Shown here: piece after piece, positions 1 through 42,850 of the stretch
Layout: the number at the start of each line of letters is the position of its first letter
Numbering within the stretch: the first letter of the stretch is position 1
Assembly: GCA_964019165.1 (NCBI GenBank)
Contig: OZ025270.1
Location: 9,962,450 to 10,026,449, forward strand
Direction of reading: 5' to 3'
From: Mastigias papua
Taxonomy: Eukaryota; Cnidaria; Scyphozoa; Rhizostomeae; Mastigiidae
Length of the DNA stretch: 64,000 nucleotides
Program-made: the position numbers and the translations under genes
Notes under the pieces: model-generated
Told to the model about the DNA's origin: nothing
What the model saw: only the letters and a program-made list of their open reading frames with translations
Database searches by the model: none

Positions 1-284
1 AAATCCTGTTGTGTAAGATTCTTCATCCAGAGATTGTCCTTTGAAATATTGTTTATTCATCTGCAAGTTGTTCTTGTCCATTACAGATAATAGATATTTC
101 ATCAATTGTCCTCTAGAGACCTAAGGGATATGAAAAATAGTTGCCCAGAGTTGTTGACAAATTTGACTTTAGTTAGATGTGACTTTTATGTCATTTCTCC
201 TTGCTATATTTGCCTGGCTGTTGAGCATTCATTGGAGCAAATTAATACATGAGTTTAAATTTATGGTAAATTACTGTATTCTAG

Positions 285-30527
<30,243 letters not shown>

Positions 30528-31780
30528 ATTTGTCTCCTTGTGCTTTCAACTCTTTCCCAATATTTCAATTATCTTAACAGTAGTTTATCTATTTTTCAAT
30601 ACTTTTAAACAATATTTATTGTTTATCAGATACAGGGCACTTTGCACTATTGATCTTTTCTGTGAAAAGCACTGTTGTATGTGTAGAAAGCAATGAGTGT
30701 CCAAAGATGGACGTCTAGCTTGGATTTTGTTCGTCCCATGTTCATAACCTTTCGTTACATACATCCTGGATTGATCTAGGTTACTAAATTATGGCACAAA
30801 TTAGCAATCACTGCTCATCATAATGTTTCTATCTTATTTGATTTCACAATTAGTCCTCTTGTTTACCCCTATATTTGTTTGTATCTACAAAATAATTTCT
30901 GTTGATCAGCAACATATCTGACTATTATTTCAAGTTTGTCCTAAGTTTGAAGTTTTTTGCATAGCGTAATCAACGTAAAGAGAATCTAAAATGTTGATGT
31001 TTTGATGTCCTTGAAGACAAAATCGAGATCCTTTGCATATTTTTCAACAGTCAACTGGTAACGACTATCATTATTTTTTCCTATAGTATACGTTTCTTAT
31101 GAGAAACACCCATATCAAACACAAGGCTCAGAACAATTTAGCAAACGCAGGCAGGTTGAACTTTAAAAATAACATAGGAAAAGTGTCTCTGCAGAAACCG
31201 TTTTGTCAGATTGAAATCAAACTCATCAACTATGATAATTCACTTTGCATACACATTAGCAGTAAAAGTAAAGTTCATGAAGTTAAGTGAAAAATTTTAT
31301 ACCCTATTCGTCTTCAAGAATTTTAGGAAACATTTAGGACTGCATTTGATAATATATTAAGAATCATCCAGGCTAAGAGGAGAATGTTTGTTTCTTATTT
31401 GAAAACGTGCAATTCTATGTTTTGAACATCAACTGTAGAACCTAAATTCTATCATCCTTCCGAGTGGCTCTTCTTTTTGTTTGCATTTACATGCTATATT
31501 ACCATAAGCAACCTTCTATACACATTCTATTCGTGTATTGTATTTTGGAATTGTATTTTGGCTACTTACCTGGATTGCTTCTTCAAGTAGCCTTCTTCAT
31601 AGCTCTATATTCTAATGACTTTGGTCAAAATGCTGTAGGCTTCCTTCCAGCACTAATCAGTACCACGTCAGAATTTTATGCAACTTGTGGACAAACAGTG
31701 AGGTTTCAGGGTTACTATTTTCTTGGGAATTTCATACGTGGCGGAAACTATGACCTCTGGCCAAAAACTTGAGATTTGAA
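30528..31780. other. TPP2 3' flank, no gene seen
   Basis: AT-rich sequence after the TPP2 stop. It should include the 3' UTR, but no canonical polyadenylation hexamer marks its end. Short ORFs here lack recognisable similarity or splice context. Confidence 0.6.
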
Positions 31781-32585
31781 AATAGTAGAATTTCAGGCGA
31801 GAAGGTTTGTTGCGAGCAAGTACGGTGGCGAGCAAGTGAGCTTATTCTTTGGTTAGACATTTGGTAAGCTGAAGGTAGAAATAGCTATGGGCAGAAACTA
31901 ACGTTGTATCCTTATTATTTAGTTGAAAATTTGGTTAGTTCAAAGTCGTAAGATTTCAGGCAAACATTTGAAGTTGTTGGCTTGCTATTCGGTTGTAAAT
32001 GTGATAAATCGCAAATAGGGAACATTCTGGCTAGAAGGTAAAGTTATAACAGTAAAATTCTGTTAAAAATTTGATCAGTTGAATATATAAGATATCTAGC
32101 AAGCAGGTAAGGTTAAAAGGGTTGTTCTTTCAGTGAAGTTTGATAATTTGGAAATAGTAGAGTTTTTCTGGACAAGCTATAAAGCTATAAGCATCCTGCT
32201 TTGTTTAAAAATTTATCAATCTAGAATAATACTATTTCTGGTCAAGAAGTAAAGTTTAGGACTTGTTATTTTGTTGAAAATATGATAGGTAGGAAATAGT
32301 TATATTTCTGACCAAAATATGTTCTAGGCTTGCTATTTTTTGTATGTCATGAATAGGAAAACGTAAGATTTCTGGGCAAAAAACAAGGTTGCAGGCTTAC
32401 TGATTCGTTCAGAATTTTACTGGCAGAAGATAGTATGATCTGTGGCCATATGATCTTTGCTATGCAACAGATAGCAGGACCTCTGGCCAGGAAGTAAGGT
32501 TATAGGCATGATACTTTGTCGAAAAGTTAATCGGTAAAAAATAGCATGAGTTTTCGCAAAAGAGTAAGGTTGTTGGCATACCGTA

Positions 32586-33140
32586 TTTACTCTAATATTC
32601 CCGCTTCTCTTTTATTCCCGCCTTTCTAGTAATCCCGCCTTTATTTCACAGATTAAGAGAATAATCTCGCCTCCCCAGTAATCCCACACGCGGGATTGCT
32701 GTGTACATTATTTTTAATTTAATTTATTCACTTGCATATATGTTCAATCTTTATTTCGAATATTCAATGTTACGTTTCGAATGCAGTGTACCGACATGAA
32801 ATGAAAACTTAGCGTCATGTCATCGGGCGTGATCATGGTTACTGACACTGAATCTCTTTATGTAATGCATTGGTTTTGTTACATTTTTGAAAAATTTTGT
32901 CGTTTTAGACCGTCTTCCAATTGAGTATTTTTTGCTCTAATTTGTCACAATCATTATTAAGAGCCTTGTTTTGTTGAAGAGAAATCCTCAAACTAGATTC
33001 AAGGCGTTGAAAAGATAATCCCGCCTCTCCAATATACCCGCCTCTCGAATAATCCCGCCATTTTTTCTTAGGTCGAAACGCTAATCCCGCAGCGCAGGCC
33101 CGTAGCCAGCGTGAATTCGCAAGGGGGGCACAGCCAATAT
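32586..33140 (+). mobile_element. Transposon-like block with repeated CCCGCC motifs
   Basis: Starts with CCGTATTTACTCTAATATTCC and has repeated TAATCCCGCC motifs at both ends (32600-32700 and 33017-33090). This arrangement resembles terminal motif arrays of some invertebrate DNA transposons. No transposase is seen and it interrupts degenerate satellite sequence. Confidence 0.45.
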
Positions 33141-33166
33141 ATATAATACATACATATATATAATAC

Positions 33167-33328
<162 letters not shown>

Positions 33329-33356
33329 AATTCGGCTAAGGCTGACATAGGTAAAT

Positions 33357-33719
<363 letters not shown>

Positions 33720-34981
33720 TTATAGGTGCTTGCTATAGATAATTACAGGTGCTTGCTATTTCGCTAAAAATTTGGTAAGTGAAAAATCGTTAGATTTGCG
33801 GCTAGATATTAACCTGATAATCCTGATATTTTGCTTGAGATGTGATAATTGGAGACAGTAAGATTTATGCCTATGAAACACAAGATTATTAGCATACTCT
33901 TTGGTTGAAACTTTGATAAATTGAAAATAGTAAATTTTTTTCAAATTGTAAAGTCATGGGCTTCCGACCTATTTGACAAGTTGGTAAGTTGAAAGAACCA
34001 AGATTTCTGGCCAGGAAGTAAGGATGAATGCCAGCACCCAAAGGCCACATTAAATTTTGAGCCAAACTTGAATTGTGTTGAATTTGCTGGATTTTCATCA
34101 CTAAAGGATCAAACACCTGTAATCTTACTGCTTGATCCAAATTGGTGAAATTATTCAAATTTCATCAGAAAGCAGAAGCTATAACCTTACCTTTTGAGCC
34201 AGCAATAAATCTATGATGAAATTCGTTGACTTTCACCAAACACCACAGACTGTAACCTTACTTTTTACCCCAAAATCGAGTGCTTTGAAGCTAGTAGAAG
34301 TTCATCATTGATCAAAGGCTATAACCTTACCTTGTTAAGCAGAAGCCAAGCGACTTTGGATGATTTGACAAACTGCTATAAAGCCAATTCTGGCTAACAA
34401 GTAAGGCTATACCCTTGGAATTTTGCCCACACATGAGCCAAATGGACATTGATTGATTTTGGTTACCGTTGATATATGATAAAACTGACAAATCTTTGGC
34501 CAAATAATAAGCCTAGAGCATAGGTCTTTTGCGGAATAATTACACAGATTGACATTCATTTAATTTTATTCCAGATTGACAAAGTATGACAATGCGCCAA
34601 TTTTCACCAACATCTAAGGCTATAGCCTTGTTATTTTGCTCAAAACTGACCCAAACTAAACTTAATTGAGTTTCATTTCAGAGTTACATACGATCACATT
34701 AAGCACGTGTTAGCCAGAAAGTAAGGCTATAGCTTCGGTATTGTACCAGCAACTGACCAACCTTGACATTCATTAACTTTCACTGCACCACAACATGCGA
34801 TAACAGTGACGCAATTTTGGCCAAAGTCGACTATACCCTTGATAATCTGCCTGACAATGACCAAAATTAAAATAGACTGCTATGCATCGCAGATTGAAAA
34901 CGATGATTGCAAAGTGATGCTATAACCTTGGTATTTTGCGGAAAAATGACCAAAATTGAAATTGATTGATTTTGATTGCAG

Positions 34982-35521
34982 TGTGAAATATAAGATTTTA
35001 CAGAAATGACGATAAAAATAATCAAAAGTTTCTTTGCTAAACAATAAATGTCTCAGCGATAATATTAAGAAAGACTCTTACAACTGCTAACGACAAATTC
35101 TCAGAACAGCAACAAATTCCAAAACTGGCACGACGATACTCTCAACACGAACGACGACTTTTACTGTAACTCCACGACGACAACTGCTAACGACGAGGTC
35201 ACATAACGACTGACTACACAGAACAGTACATGCTTTATTTATATTAACACACATGACGTAACAAAATAATTATAACATATGACGGATTAAGGGGGCAATG
35301 CAATGGCATGGTAACACAACACAGCATGTGACAGTATACTAAGATTAGACAATACGTCACAAACAAGTAAAGCAACATGATGACAGTAACAGTTGGAGAT
35401 GATGATGATGATGCAACACTTATGATGACGGGGCAACAAAAAACGAAACACATAGGAACAGAGAACCAACGTTACTTAACATGACGAAATCAAAGATAAA
35501 AATAAAACTAGTATTATAACA
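34982..35521. mobile_element. Solo LTR, 540 bp, with 4-bp target duplication
   Basis: The insert begins TGTGAAATAT and ends ATTATAACA, the TG...CA ends of an LTR, and is flanked by GCAG on both sides (34978-34981 and 35522-35525). Removing it with one GCAG rejoins a canonical satellite monomer. There is no internal coding sequence and no second copy here, so it is most simply a solo LTR. It is not similar to the LTR of the gypsy element at 42-48.5 kb. Confidence 0.75.
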
Positions 35522-37178
35522 GCAGATTGAAAAGTGATGAAAATGAGCGATTTTTGGCCAAAAAGTAAGACTATAACCTTGGTATTTTGCGGAAAAATGA
35601 CCAAAATTGACATTGATTGATTTTGATTGCAGATTGAAAAGTGATGAAATTGAGCGATTTGTGGCCAAAAAGTAAGACTATAACCTTGGTATTTTGCAGA
35701 AAAATGACCAAAATTGAAATTGATTGATTTTGATTGCAGATTGAAAAGTGATGAAAATGAGCGATGTTTGGCCAAAAAGTAAGACTATAACCTTGGTATT
35801 TTGCGGAAAAATGACCAAAATTGAAATTGATTGATTTTGATTGCAGATTGAAAAGTGATGAAAATGAGCGATTTTTGGCCAAAAAATAAGACTATAACCT
35901 TGGTATTTTGCGGAAAAATGACCAAAATTGAAATTGATTGATTTTGATTGCAGATTGAAAAGTGATGAAAATGAGCGATGTTTGGCCAAAAAGTAAGGCT
36001 ATTACCTTGGTATTTTGCGGAAAAATGACCAAAATTGAAATTGATTGATTTTGATTGCAGATTGAAAAGTGATGAAAATGAGCGATTTTTGGCCAAAAAG
36101 TAAGGCTATAACCTTGGTATTTTGCGGAGAAATGACCAAAATTGAAATTGATTGATTTTGATTGCAGATTGAAAAGTGATGAAAATGAGCGATTTTTGGC
36201 CAAAAAGTAAGGCTATAACCTTGGTATTTTGCGGAAAAATGACCACAATTGAAATTGATTGATTTTGATTGCAGATTGAAAAGTGATGAAAATGAGCGAT
36301 TTTTGGCCAAAAAGTAAGGCTATAACCTTGGTATTTTGCGGAAAAATGACCAAAATTGAAATTGATTGATTTTGATTGCAGATTGAAAAGTGATGAAAAT
36401 GAGCGATGTTTGGCCAAAAAGTAAGGCTATAACCTTGGTATTTTGCGGAAAAATGACCAAAATTGAAATTGATTGATTTTGATTGCAGATTGAAAAGTGA
36501 TGAAAATGAGCGATTTTTGGCCAAAAAGTAAGGCTATAACCTTGGTATTTTGCGGAAAAATGACCACAATTGAAATTGATTGATTTTGATTGCAGATTGA
36601 AAAGTGATGAAAATGAGCGATTTTTGGCCAAAAAGTAAGGCTATAACCTTGGTATTTTGCGGAAAAATGACCAAAATTGAAATTGATTGATTTTGATTGC
36701 AGATTGAAAAGTGATGAAAATGAGCGATGTTTGGCCAAAAAGTAAGGCTATAACCTTGGTATTTTGCGGAAAAATGACCAAAATTGAAATTGATTGATTT
36801 TGATTGCAGATTGAAAAGTGATGAAAATGAGCGATTTTTGGCCAAAAAGTAAGACTATAACCTTGGTATTTTGCGGAAAAATGACCAAAATTGAAATTGA
36901 TTGATTTTGATTGCAGATTGAAAAGTGATGAAAATGAGCGATTTTTGGCCAAAAAGTAAGGCTATAACCTTGGTATTTTGCGGAAAAATGACCAAAATTG
37001 AAATTGATTGATTTTGATTGCAGATTGAAAAGTGATGAAAATGAGCGATTTTTGGCCAAAAAGTAAGGCTATAACCTTGGTATTTTGCGGAAAAATGACC
37101 AAAATTGAAATTGATTGATTTTGATTGCAGATTGAAAAGTGATGAAAATGAGCGATTTTTGGCCAAAAAGTAAGGCTA
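35522..37178 (+). repeat. 107-bp satellite array, segment 1
   Basis: About 15.5 head-to-tail monomers of 107 bp. A consensus monomer starts GGCTATAACCTTGG and ends CCAAAAAGTAA; by hand count it has 24 G and 10 C on the plus strand (32% GC). Variants present here include GACTAT for GGCTAT, GATGTTTGG for GATTTTTGG and CCACAATT for CCAAAATT. Confidence 0.98.
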
Positions 37179-40100
37179 TTTTTTTTTTTTTTTGTGTTTT
37201 GTAATACAAGTATGCAGGCCGAGATGGCCCTTAACTGCTTACAATATTACAGCTATAATAACAATATGCTAAATTAAGGATATGTAAAATAACAAATTCT
37301 AATCAGTTAACACGATAGTACATACATATTTAATAAAGTTAATAAAGAATGTTGTCAACTAGAACATAATGAAAGGAGAAGTGTTAAATGTTTAATCGGT
37401 AATTTTATTGGAATTGCTTATAAAGTTTGATCTTAGGTCAAAGGATGTTTTACAGAATTTTCCAAGGAGTTTTGTTGTACGAATGTCCTCTTGAGTCATT
37501 AGCCAAGTGAATAAGTTTAGCTCATTCAATGTGGCAGTATTTGGAAAATGTCTGTATATTTCGTCTAAGAATTGTTGTCGCTCGTCATTAAAAAGAGAAC
37601 AAGATAGGAGAAAATGAGCTTCATTTTCAACTTCAAAAATATTCAGGGCTTTACAGTAGGGGCAAAACCTTTCATCTCTTGGTGTTTTGTTTTTACTGAA
37701 TCTTCCTGTCTCAATTTGAAGGTTATGAGCACTGAGTCTGAGTTTTGCCAATGTGCTTCTAACTGTAAAATTTGTTATGTAATCCAGGTAGGGCTCAAAT
37801 TTGTAATTTGTTTTAAATGATGCGTATAAATTTAATTTTCTGTTTTCTGTTATATGATCATTTAATCTATGTAGCACTCCTGCTTTAAAATGATTAATGA
37901 CCTTAATTTTGATGTTCGAACGAGTATCCGATTGCTGTATTTCATAGCGTACCCTGAGATCACGGGCATAAGATACCCAGTTATAATGACCATGATCTGC
38001 ATCCTTTGTAAGCATTGAGAAAGCTTTTCTAGCGTAGCGTGTTAAATCTAAAGAGGACAACCTCGCGAAAAAATTTAAAATGTTAATATGTCTTTGACAT
38101 TGGAGACTTACTCTCCCTAATTCAGCATAGACGGCATCCGTAGTCGCACTTGAGCGAACCCCCAAGGCATATTTACAAGCTTTAAGATGAAGTGTTTCTA
38201 ATTTTGGCCAAACTTCAAAACCCCATATCTCTGATGAATAATTCAAAATAGGAGCAATCGTATGGTCAAATAAATAAAGAAACAGACGAGGCTGGAAACC
38301 ACCCCATTCCTTACTTTTAGAAATAAGAGAAAAATAGGACTTATGAGCTTTCTCCTTTATTCTATCAATATGTTCTGAAAAAGACCCCGTTGATTTCAAC
38401 GTAACACCTAAATATTTGTAAGAAATACATTCTTTAACTTCTTTATCCCCTATCTTCCAAGGATTATTTTTCTTAGATTTTGCACGTGATTTCTGCTTTT
38501 GGATCAACATGACTTTAGTTTTGTCCATATTAACTTCCACTTTAAGAGATTTAGAAAATTTGTCTAATGCATCCAGTTGTGACTGGAGGTCTTTTCTATC
38601 CTTTCCTAACAAAACAAGATCATCGGCATATAAAAGTGAGTGAATAGCTATATCATCCACTAAAACCCCCTGAGAAGATGCCGTAATGTGACGATTTAAA
38701 TCATTCAAATATAATGCAAAAAGGACTGGGCTAAGAAGGCACCCTTGCCGAACTCCCCTGTTACAAGGGAAAATTTCAGTAAGACTATCATTACCCCTCA
38801 CACACGATTTAACTTTATCATAGAGTGAGGTGATGACATTTAGAAAGTTACCCTTTATTCCGTATGTGACAAGCTGCTGTAACAGCAGCTTGTGGTCCAC
38901 AGAATCGAAGGCTTTTTTGAAATCTACAAAACATACATACAGGGGTCCTTTATTGTTTCTGAAATAATTTTCAATAATAGCTCGAAAAGTGAAAATGTGA
39001 TCAGATGTCTGATATCCTTTTCTAAAACCTATCTGATTTTGTTCAAGTATTTCAAAATTAGAAATGACGTTGTTCAATCTCTCAAGCAAAACACCTAAGA
39101 AAAACTTCCCAAATATACTCAGTAGCGTAATACCCCTGTAATTATTCAGATCTGCTTCATCACCCCCTTTAAAAAGTACTACAATTATACCTATAGACCA
39201 TTCCTCAGGAAATGTTCCAGATTGTAACAATTTGTTAAATAGTTTGGTAAAAACTATCATGAAGTTGTCATTTGCGTGTTTTAGAAGCTCAGCAGACAGC
39301 ATATCAAGTCCTGAAGCTTTTCCGCTTTTGAGCCTTTTAGCCATCAGTTTGACTTCCTCTAAGGAAATATCACGATTTAAATTTTCATCAATTAGATTTT
39401 GCGTCATGATGTCGATAGAGGGAGCTAAGACTTCAGGTTGAGTGTTATCACTACTATCTGCACAATTTAAAAGAGTACTGAAATAATTTGATAGTTCTAT
39501 ATTAGAAAAGTTCAGACTGGGTTTTTTCTTTCTGTTTTTTAACTTTTTCCAAAATTCTTTCGGAGCTTCCCCCTTCAGATTCCAAAGTTCTGTTTTCTTT
39601 TTTCCAAGGAAACTTTGACGCTTGTATTTTATCAGTTTCTTATAAATCCTTCGTTGTTGAAAATAGGCGGACTTAAGATTAGTCAATTGATTATTTTTAT
39701 TATTTGAGTAAAGTTTTAGTGCAGCTTGATATTTTTTTCTTTTGTTGTTTAGTAACTGTTTGCTTTCCTGACACTCAGCATCAAACCAAGGGCAATTAGT
39801 CTTCAACTCAAAATTGTTATTGTTTTTGGTTTTGCGAAACATATTTCTAGAGCTTAAATGAGCTTCAGATAAATCTATCATTTTGTTTCGCAATAATTCA
39901 ATAATTTCCTCTAAGGGTGAATCGCCGTTGTCCAATTGATTTGATATGTCTTTAAGAAAAGTATTTATCTCGTGATTTTCCATTGCCAAAGATAAAATTT
40001 CTAATGCTGAAGCATCATTGAAATAGTATTGTTTTTTAAAATTTTGTATGAGTTTATTTTCTTCAGATGTAACTAGATTCACCAATGGTATAACAGGTAA

Positions 40101-40940
40101 TTCAGGTTGTGTTTCTGATTCCTTTATGAGAAACGAACTTTTTATAGATATTTCAATTGGGCTATGATCTGAGAGTTCGCATAGCTCACCGACACTCATT
40201 TTATCGACCATTGAAAAATTTTCTTGTCGTAAAAGAGCATAGTCAACTACACTGTTACCACTGTTAGTAAAACATGTGAAATTACTGGAATTGTTTTTGT
40301 CAACCCTGCCATTCATAATGCGGGAGCCAGAGGACTTACAAAATTCAATAAAAGCAGTTCCATTTGCATTAATGGGAGAGTTGTCTTTGGTTAGTCTTTT
40401 ATCTAGGTGTTGATCTGGCAAGTAATTATCATCTATTGGCAAATAGTCATCCAATTCGTCATTTTCAATATAATCATTGACGTCATTCGTTCTAGCATTG
40501 AAGTCACCGCATAATAGAACCCACCCTTTCCTTTCGTAATTAGCACATTCTGATTGAAGGGTTTCAAATGACAGAGATTGCCCAGTTCTCAATAATGTTG
40601 AACTACTTGGAGGGATATAAATGAAACAAATGAATAAATCGTGATCCCAACCAAATCCGGATTTGTTAATTTTGCACCAAAAATGATAGCTATCCGAAAA
40701 AGCAATGGAAACATATTTGGAAATTGATTTGTGAACAAGCAGAGACAGACCACCAGAAGGTCTGCCACCCAAATGATTCTTACAACCTGGTTCGTGATAT
40801 TCTGAGAAATGGTCGTTTAAATTAAAATATGATAAGTCAATAGGATCTCTCCAAGTTTCCGAAAAGCAAATTAAATCATTACGTTCTAAAACGTTATTTA
40901 AAAGTTCACAACCTGTTTGTTTAATAATAATTTGGTATTT
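37179..40940 (-). mobile_element. 5'-truncated non-LTR (LINE) retrotransposon inserted in satellite
   Basis: The element runs on the minus strand: its poly(A) tail is the T run at 37179-37193, followed by about 200 bp of 3' UTR and an ORF that stays open up to the 5' boundary. It interrupts a monomer after GGCTAT (37174-37179) and GGCTATA recurs at 40941-40947, a 6-7 bp target duplication. The 5' part, including any ORF1, is missing, as expected for incomplete target-primed reverse transcription. Confidence 0.92.
37392..40940 (-). CDS. LINE ORF2-like protein: APE endonuclease and reverse transcriptase, N-terminally truncated
   Basis: Uninterrupted coding sequence of 1,126 codons from the first Met (40772), plus 56 open codons upstream to the truncation point. 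An N-terminal apurinic-type endonuclease shows FSETW in the upstream part, GDFNART (Asp90/Asn92 counted from that Met) and SDHSPI. The reverse transcriptase shows GFRKGYQTSDH, RGVRQGCLLSPVLF and the catalytic YADD (residues 715-718, 38619-38630). The C-terminus has a CPYC...HFLLSC zinc-binding-like motif. The domain order fits the jockey/CR1-type LINE group; the exact clade is not assigned. The endonuclease start is lost, so this copy is probably not autonomous despite an intact reading frame. No start codon is claimed. Confidence 0.92.
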   Translation of the reverse strand, partial: KYQIIIKQTGCELLNNVLERNDLICFSETWRDPIDLSYFNLNDHFSEYHEPGCKNHLGGRPSGGLSLLVHKSISKYVSIAFSDSYHFWCKINKSGFGWDHDLFICFIYIPPSSSTLLRTGQSLSFETLQSECANYERKGWVLLCGDFNARTNDVNDYIENDELDDYLPIDDNYLPDQHLDKRLTKDNSPINANGTAFIEFCKSSGSRIMNGRVDKNNSSNFTCFTNSGNSVVDYALLRQENFSMVDKMSVGELCELSDHSPIEISIKSSFLIKESETQPELPVIPLVNLVTSEENKLIQNFKKQYYFNDASALEILSLAMENHEINTFLKDISNQLDNGDSPLEEIIELLRNKMIDLSEAHLSSRNMFRKTKNNNNFELKTNCPWFDAECQESKQLLNNKRKKYQAALKLYSNNKNNQLTNLKSAYFQQRRIYKKLIKYKRQSFLGKKKTELWNLKGEAPKEFWKKLKNRKKKPSLNFSNIELSNYFSTLLNCADSSDNTQPEVLAPSIDIMTQNLIDENLNRDISLEEVKLMAKRLKSGKASGLDMLSAELLKHANDNFMIVFTKLFNKLLQSGTFPEEWSIGIIVVLFKGGDEADLNNYRGITLLSIFGKFFLGVLLERLNNVISNFEILEQNQIGFRKGYQTSDHIFTFRAIIENYFRNNKGPLYVCFVDFKKAFDSVDHKLLLQQLVTYGIKGNFLNVITSLYDKVKSCVRGNDSLTEIFPCNRGVRQGCLLSPVLFALYLNDLNRHITASSQGVLVDDIAIHSLLYADDLVLLGKDRKDLQSQLDALDKFSKSLKVEVNMDKTKVMLIQKQKSRAKSKKNNPWKIGDKEVKECISYKYLGVTLKSTGSFSEHIDRIKEKAHKSYFSLISKSKEWGGFQPRLFLYLFDHTIAPILNYSSEIWGFEVWPKLETLHLKACKYALGVRSSATTDAVYAELGRVSLQCQRHINILNFFARLSSLDLTRYARKAFSMLTKDADHGHYNWVSYARDLRVRYEIQQSDTRSNIKIKVINHFKAGVLHRLNDHITENRKLNLYASFKTNYKFEPYLDYITNFTVRSTLAKLRLSAHNLQIETGRFSKNKTPRDERFCPYCKALNIFEVENEAHFLLSCSLFNDERQQFLDEIYRHFPNTATLNELNLFTWLMTQEDIRTTKLLGKFCKTSFDLRSNFISNSNKITD

Positions 40941-42016
40941 GGCTATAATCTAGGTATTTTGCGGAAAAATGACCAAAATTGAAATTGATTGATTTTGATT
41001 GCAGATTGAAAAGTGATGAAAATGAGCGATTTTTGGCCAAAAAGTAAGGCTATAACCTTGGTATTTTGCGGAAAAATGACCAAAATTGAGATTGATTGAT
41101 TTTGATTGCAGATTGAAAAGTGATGAAAATGAGCGATTTTTGGCCAAAAAGTAAGGCTATAACCTTGGTAATTTGCGGAAAAATGACCAAAATTGAAATT
41201 GATTGATTTTGATTGCAGATTGAAAAGTGATGAAAATGAGCGATTTTTGGCCAAAAAGTAAGGCTATTACCTTGGTATTTTGCGGAAAAATGACCAAAAT
41301 TGAAATTGATTGATTTTGATTGCAGATTGAAAAGTGATGAAAATGAGCGATGTTTGGCCAAAAAGTAAGGCTATAACCTTGGTATTTTGCGGAAAAATGA
41401 CCACAATTGAAATTGATTGATTTTGATTGCAGATTGAAAAGTGATGAAAATGAGCGATTTTTGGCCAAAAAGTAAGGCTATAACCTTGGTATTTTGCGGA
41501 GAAATGACCAAAATTGAAATTGATTGATTTTGATTGCAGATTGAAAAGTGATGAAAATGAGCGATTTTTGGCCAAAAAGTAAGGCTATAACCTTGGTATT
41601 TTGCGGAAAAATGACCAAAATTGAAATTGATTGATTTTGATTGCAGATTGAAAAGTGATGAAAATGAGCGATTTTTGGCCAAAAAGTAAGGCTATAACCT
41701 TGGTATTTTGCGGAAAAATGACCAAAATTGAAATTGATTGATTTTGATTGCAGATTGAAAAGTGATGAAAATGAGCGATTTTTGGCCAAAAAGTAAGGCT
41801 ATAACCTTGGTATTTTGCGGAAAAATGACCAAAATTGAAATTGATTGATTTTGATTGCAGATTGAAAAGTGATGAAAATGAGCGATTTTTGGCCAAACAG
41901 TAAGGCTATAACCTTGGTATTTTGCGGAAAAATGACCAAAATTGAAATTGATTGATTTTGATTGCAGATTGAAAAGTGATGAAAATGAGCGATTTTTGGC
42001 CAAAAAGTAAGGCTAT
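40941..42016 (+). repeat. 107-bp satellite array, segment 2
   Basis: About ten monomers between the LINE and the gypsy element. The first is altered (ATAATCTAGGTATT); the rest are canonical with variants shared with the other segments. Confidence 0.98.
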
Positions 42017-42492
42017 TGTTACGAAAAGGAGGCTCATCGCCAGTTTGCACAGATTGAGGAATGACGTTATAACTATTTCAAAATTAAATCGCAACTGCTG
42101 GTGCAATAATTGCATCAGAAACCCGTAGGAAGAACCAGATTGGACAATTTACTGTTAATTCTTATTTTTACTTCATTTCGTAATCTATTAGCTGTGAGTT
42201 ATAAAAGGCGTAGTTTTAGAGGTAGATAAGAGTCTTTTTGGTTAGAGAGAAGTAGACGTTCTGCCAAGCTGGTATTATTTAGAAAACTCTGATAGTATAG
42301 CGTAGGGCACATCAAGATTGACCCGTTGAATTCAAGAGAAGGTCCTTGCCGATAGATTCCTGTATCAAGCCTTCAGGTCGTAAGTTTTATTCTTATTCGT
42401 AAATAGAACGTTGAAATATCGTACAGACTTTTAAGAACTTATTGCCCTAAAGAACTCACAGTTGAGCCCCTTCATAAAAGATAGGCTTAACA
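42017..42492 (+). repeat. 5' LTR of gypsy element
   Basis: 476 bp, starts TGTTACG and ends TTAACA. It contains a TATAAAAG box at 42200-42207, which probably drives the genomic transcript. Confidence 0.97.
42200..42207 (+). promoter_or_regulatory. TATA box in 5' LTR
   Basis: Perfect TATAAAAG; the same motif lies at 48207-48214 in the 3' LTR. Confidence 0.75.
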
Positions 42493-42494
42493 AG

Positions 42495-42511
42495 TGGTGC
42501 CCCGTGTGAGG
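42495..42511 (+). promoter_or_regulatory. Putative tRNA primer binding site
   Basis: TGGTGCCCCGTGTGAGG begins 2 nt after the 5' LTR. TGG pairs with a tRNA 3' CCA end, and the next bases would fit an acceptor ending GGGGCACCA. The tRNA identity is not assigned. Confidence 0.7.
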
Positions 42512-42850
42512 ATAAAAGCTGAAGAAATTGAATGGTTATAGACAATTTGTATAGTTTTTATGCTGATATTGACGTATATGTAGAGACGTAAACTGTGTTT
42601 GAAAGTTCGTCAAGTGACACATCCGAAGAGAAGGGAACAGACCGTGCGAGTAGAAAATAGAGAATTTTAAAAGAAAAGTCGTGTAACTCATCAGAAACTG
42701 TGTGTAATATCTACGGAAAGCTACAAATTGGTTTAAGACTTACAGTTTATTTCTTTGCGAGTTCGATTGCTTTCGATTGCATCATCACACGCAATCCTGC
42801 CGACGCACGTACTGTTTGAAATTGTAGTTTCATAAAAGTGTTAATTCAAA

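Noticed and set aside
31464..31772. 102-codon plus-strand ORF downstream of TPP2
   Set aside because: Hydrophobic, AT-rich composition, no recognisable similarity and no promoter or splice context.
35011..35505. 11-bp direct repeat GATAAAAATAA as the target duplication of the insert near 35 kb
   Set aside because: The TG...CA boundaries with GCAG duplications restore a perfect monomer, so this repeat is internal and coincidental.
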